Source of the DNA: Romeriopsis navalis LEGE 11480
GTDB lineage: Bacteria > Cyanobacteriota > Cyanobacteriia > Leptolyngbyales > Leptolyngbyaceae
Direction: 5' to 3'
DNA: 64,000 nucleotides
Assembly: GCF_015207035.1 (NCBI RefSeq)
Contig: NZ_JADEXQ010000010.1
Location: forward strand, 1 to 64,000
The notes under the pieces were generated by a model. The model was not told the origin of the DNA and searched no databases. It saw only the letters and a program-made list of their open reading frames with translations. Below, one piece after another: positions 62,129 to 64,000 of the stretch. The position numbers and the translations under genes were made by a program. Numbering within the stretch: position 1 is the first letter of the stretch; every line of letters begins with the position of its first letter.

Positions 62129-64000
62129 TTAAGCATTATTATTTTGAGTCTCGGCTAAGCAACGCTTTAAGACATCAGCCGTACTTTTGACATGTTGCCC
62201 GATGTACGAGTCATGATCACCCGAAACAGGATAAACCGTTAACTCGACGCCCTCCAAAGCCTCCCAGCCCAAAGTCGGTTTGTGCTCATAACTGGCACGG
62301 TTAATCAGTAATGTCATTTGGCCAGTATATGGGCGTGGTTGATATTTGAATATATTTTCCTTGTGTTTAATCGCCGCATAATATCCCTGCGTTTGTTGGT
62401 CAAGGATCTTCGGTGAGACAAATAAGGCCGTCGCTTTCTTGATTTGGGCCAAGGAATGACGGGCAATTTGGCGCGGTTTCAGTTGAGCAATATCGCGGCG
62501 GTATTTGCGCAATTGAGTTGAGATTTTCCGCCCTTCCCGGAAAGACTGACTGCGTGCTTGCGAGGGAAAAGCGGTATCTAATAATACAAGATTCCCAACG
62601 ACTTCACCTTGCAATTGTAGTTGTTGCGCCATTTCCAACGCCACTAACCCGCCCGTACATTCCCCCAATAGTTGATACGGGCCTTGCGGTTGGAGTTGGC
62701 GCAGTTCTCGCACATAGTCGGCGGCCATGGCTTCGAGCGATTCATAAGGCGCACCTTTTCCTTCAACTGATTGTGTCCGTAAGCCATAGACCGTCTGATC
62801 CGGACCTAAGGAATAGATTAATTTGGTTAAGGTGATTAATTCTCGTTCACCATGGTTGCCACCAGGTACTAGGAAAACCGGCGGTTTCGTCCCGCCGGTT
62901 TGCATCGGCACCAAACAAGCCCAAGGGGTTGAGCGATCGCCAAGACCATGCTGCTGTTCCGCTGCAACTAATTTGGCTAAACCTGCAATGGTTGAAGCCT
63001 GAAACAAGGTCGATAGGGGTAACTCAACCTGGAAAACCTGACGAATCTGGGTAATGATCTGCACTGCACTGAGGGAATGGCCACCCATTTCAAAAAAGTT
63101 CGCATGGATGTCAATTTCCGTTCGGTTACGGGCCAGAGATTCAATTCCCAGTACATCAACCCAAATCCGCGCCAACATCTCCTCCATCAGCGTCTGAGGA
63201 ATAACAACAGACTGTGGGTCACGCTCACCGAGTGTAAAGTCTGGTACCGGCAGCGATCGTCGATCGACCTTACCATTCAACGTCAGCGGTAATGCCGCAA
63301 GTCGGATAAATGCCGCTGGTAACATGTAACTCGGCAATAATGATTTCAAAAATTGAGCTAGCTTACTAGCCGTCAAACCGGCATATTCAGTCGTGAAATA
63401 TGCCACAAGCCGCTGATCGTTGGGAACATCTTCACGCAAAATCACAACCGCCTCTCTGACCTCAGGATGCTGACCTAATGCCGCTTCAATCTCACCCAGC
63501 TCAATCCGAAAACCGCGAATCTTCACCTGATGATCAAATCGACCCACAAATTCGAGATTGCCGTCCGGTAAATACCGCACTAAATCACCCGTTTTATATA
63601 ACCGCGCATCTGGCTCATCGCTGAATGGATGTGGGATGAATTGCGATTCTGTGAGGGACGATCGGTTGAAATACGCCTGCGCTAAGCCATCACCGCCAAC
63701 ATATAGTTCACCAGCGACACCGATCGGCACGGGCTGACGCTGAGCATTCAGTACATACACTTGAGTATTGGCAATCGGCCGACCGATCGGCACTGACTGA
63801 GTAATTGATTCGGCTGCAGATATCGGATAACAACAGGTAAAGGTCGTATTTTCCGTCGGCCCGTAACCATTGATCACAGTGCAGTGGTCTAACTGTGCCA
63901 CCGCACGTTGCACATGGGATACCGACAAAACATCTCCACCCGCTAGGAGGTAACGGAGCGATTGCAAACCTTCCAGACTATCATCTACCATCAAATGAAA
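62129..64000 (-). CDS. Non-ribosomal peptide synthetase, C-terminal A-T-TE part (5' end outside window)
   Basis: 623 codons visible with an open frame to the window edge. Adenylation domain remnants: NGYGPTENTTFT (A5), YKTGDLVRYLPDG (A7), GRFDHQVKIRGFRIELGEIE (A8), LTLNGKVDR (A10). A carrier domain follows with phosphopantetheine Ser in MGGHSLSAVQ. The terminal thioesterase (alpha/beta hydrolase, ~last 260 residues) has the nucleophile elbow GECTGGLVALEMA, i.e. Cys in place of the usual Ser, and a late His in GDHDSY. The thioesterase should release or cyclise the peptide. Substrate selectivity cannot be read because the specificity pocket is largely upstream. Confidence 0.9.
   Translation of the reverse strand, partial: FHLMVDDSLEGLQSLRYLLAGGDVLSVSHVQRAVAQLDHCTVINGYGPTENTTFTCCYPISAAESITQSVPIGRPIANTQVYVLNAQRQPVPIGVAGELYVGGDGLAQAYFNRSSLTESQFIPHPFSDEPDARLYKTGDLVRYLPDGNLEFVGRFDHQVKIRGFRIELGEIEAALGQHPEVREAVVILREDVPNDQRLVAYFTTEYAGLTASKLAQFLKSLLPSYMLPAAFIRLAALPLTLNGKVDRRSLPVPDFTLGERDPQSVVIPQTLMEEMLARIWVDVLGIESLARNRTEIDIHANFFEMGGHSLSAVQIITQIRQVFQVELPLSTLFQASTIAGLAKLVAAEQQHGLGDRSTPWACLVPMQTGGTKPPVFLVPGGNHGERELITLTKLIYSLGPDQTVYGLRTQSVEGKGAPYESLEAMAADYVRELRQLQPQGPYQLLGECTGGLVALEMAQQLQLQGEVVGNLVLLDTAFPSQARSQSFREGRKISTQLRKYRRDIAQLKPRQIARHSLAQIKKATALFVSPKILDQQTQGYYAAIKHKENIFKYQPRPYTGQMTLLINRASYEHKPTLGWEALEGVELTVYPVSGDHDSYIGQHVKSTADVLKRCLAETQNNNA

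Noticed and set aside
1-64000. CRISPR arrays, tRNA or rRNA genes, riboswitches
   Set aside because: I looked for regularly spaced repeats, cloverleaf patterns and known riboswitch cores and saw none. The 10-bp and 11-bp repeats are promoter-linked and far too short for CRISPR.

Overview
The window looks like a chromosomal accessory region of a cyanobacterium. The evidence is a GUN4 domain, a DUF928 protein, CHAT-TPR and AAA-like/CHASE2 proteins, three filamentous-haemagglutinin-type exoproteins and a high density of CGATCG words. I cannot name the genus. I saw no rRNA, tRNA, CRISPR array or housekeeping operon.

Layout. 1-390: broken IS630- and IS701-type transposase ends. 556-4552: a secreted protein and an outer-membrane beta-barrel protein, probably one operon. 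5122-7238: a GNAT / homocysteine S-methyltransferase / cupin operon. 7285-8094: three very small exported or membrane proteins. 8496-11766: the first group of a secreted protein family with a divergent C2-like (Ca2+-binding type) domain. 11977-15788: a DUF4242-like protein and a large BTAD-AAA-TPR transcriptional regulator. 16297-19578: the first two-partner-secretion exoprotein. 19613-25753: a small membrane protein, a lone C2-like protein, a PH-domain protein, a REP-type transposase, a NACHT-GUN4 fusion and an IS4-type insertion with its target duplication. 25776-35476: exported proteins, a lipoprotein, and ten C2-like paralogues side by side on the minus strand. 36148-50484: exoproteins two and three flanking an HTH-AAA + AAA-CHASE2 gene pair, DUF928 and CHAT-TPR. 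50915-58791: a second copy of the lipoprotein and a second HTH-AAA pair, this time with a WD40 effector. 58792-60522: transposon debris. 60474-64000: a cyclic-peptide-type ABC exporter and the C-terminal part of a non-ribosomal peptide synthetase.

Main observations. (1) Fourteen intact genes plus one remnant encode secreted proteins with a common ~135-residue domain. Its conserved acidic residues (FD, ADFY/PDFY, DSD, DD-ADI) line up with the Ca2+ loops of C2 domains. Four also carry an N-terminal PPC-like domain with an EF-hand-like DTNxNGxxD loop. (2) Thirteen sites share an exact layout: two 10-bp CCTGAATTTA-like boxes in tandem, 17 bp, then a -10 box such as CATACT, GATACT or TATAAT. They lie upstream of the outer-membrane operon, the BTAD regulator, C2-like genes, lipoproteins and DUF928, and look like one regulon. 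(3) Three other promoters carry 2-4 GGATCG heptamers at an 11-bp period, ending exactly 8 bp before TTATCT. That is the layout known for SARP/BTAD activators, and a BTAD regulator is encoded next to them.

Working model (inference): an envelope/secretome locus of calcium-binding secreted proteins and large exoproteins under one or two dedicated activators, interleaved with modular signalling or conflict ATPases (NACHT, AAA-like, CHAT).
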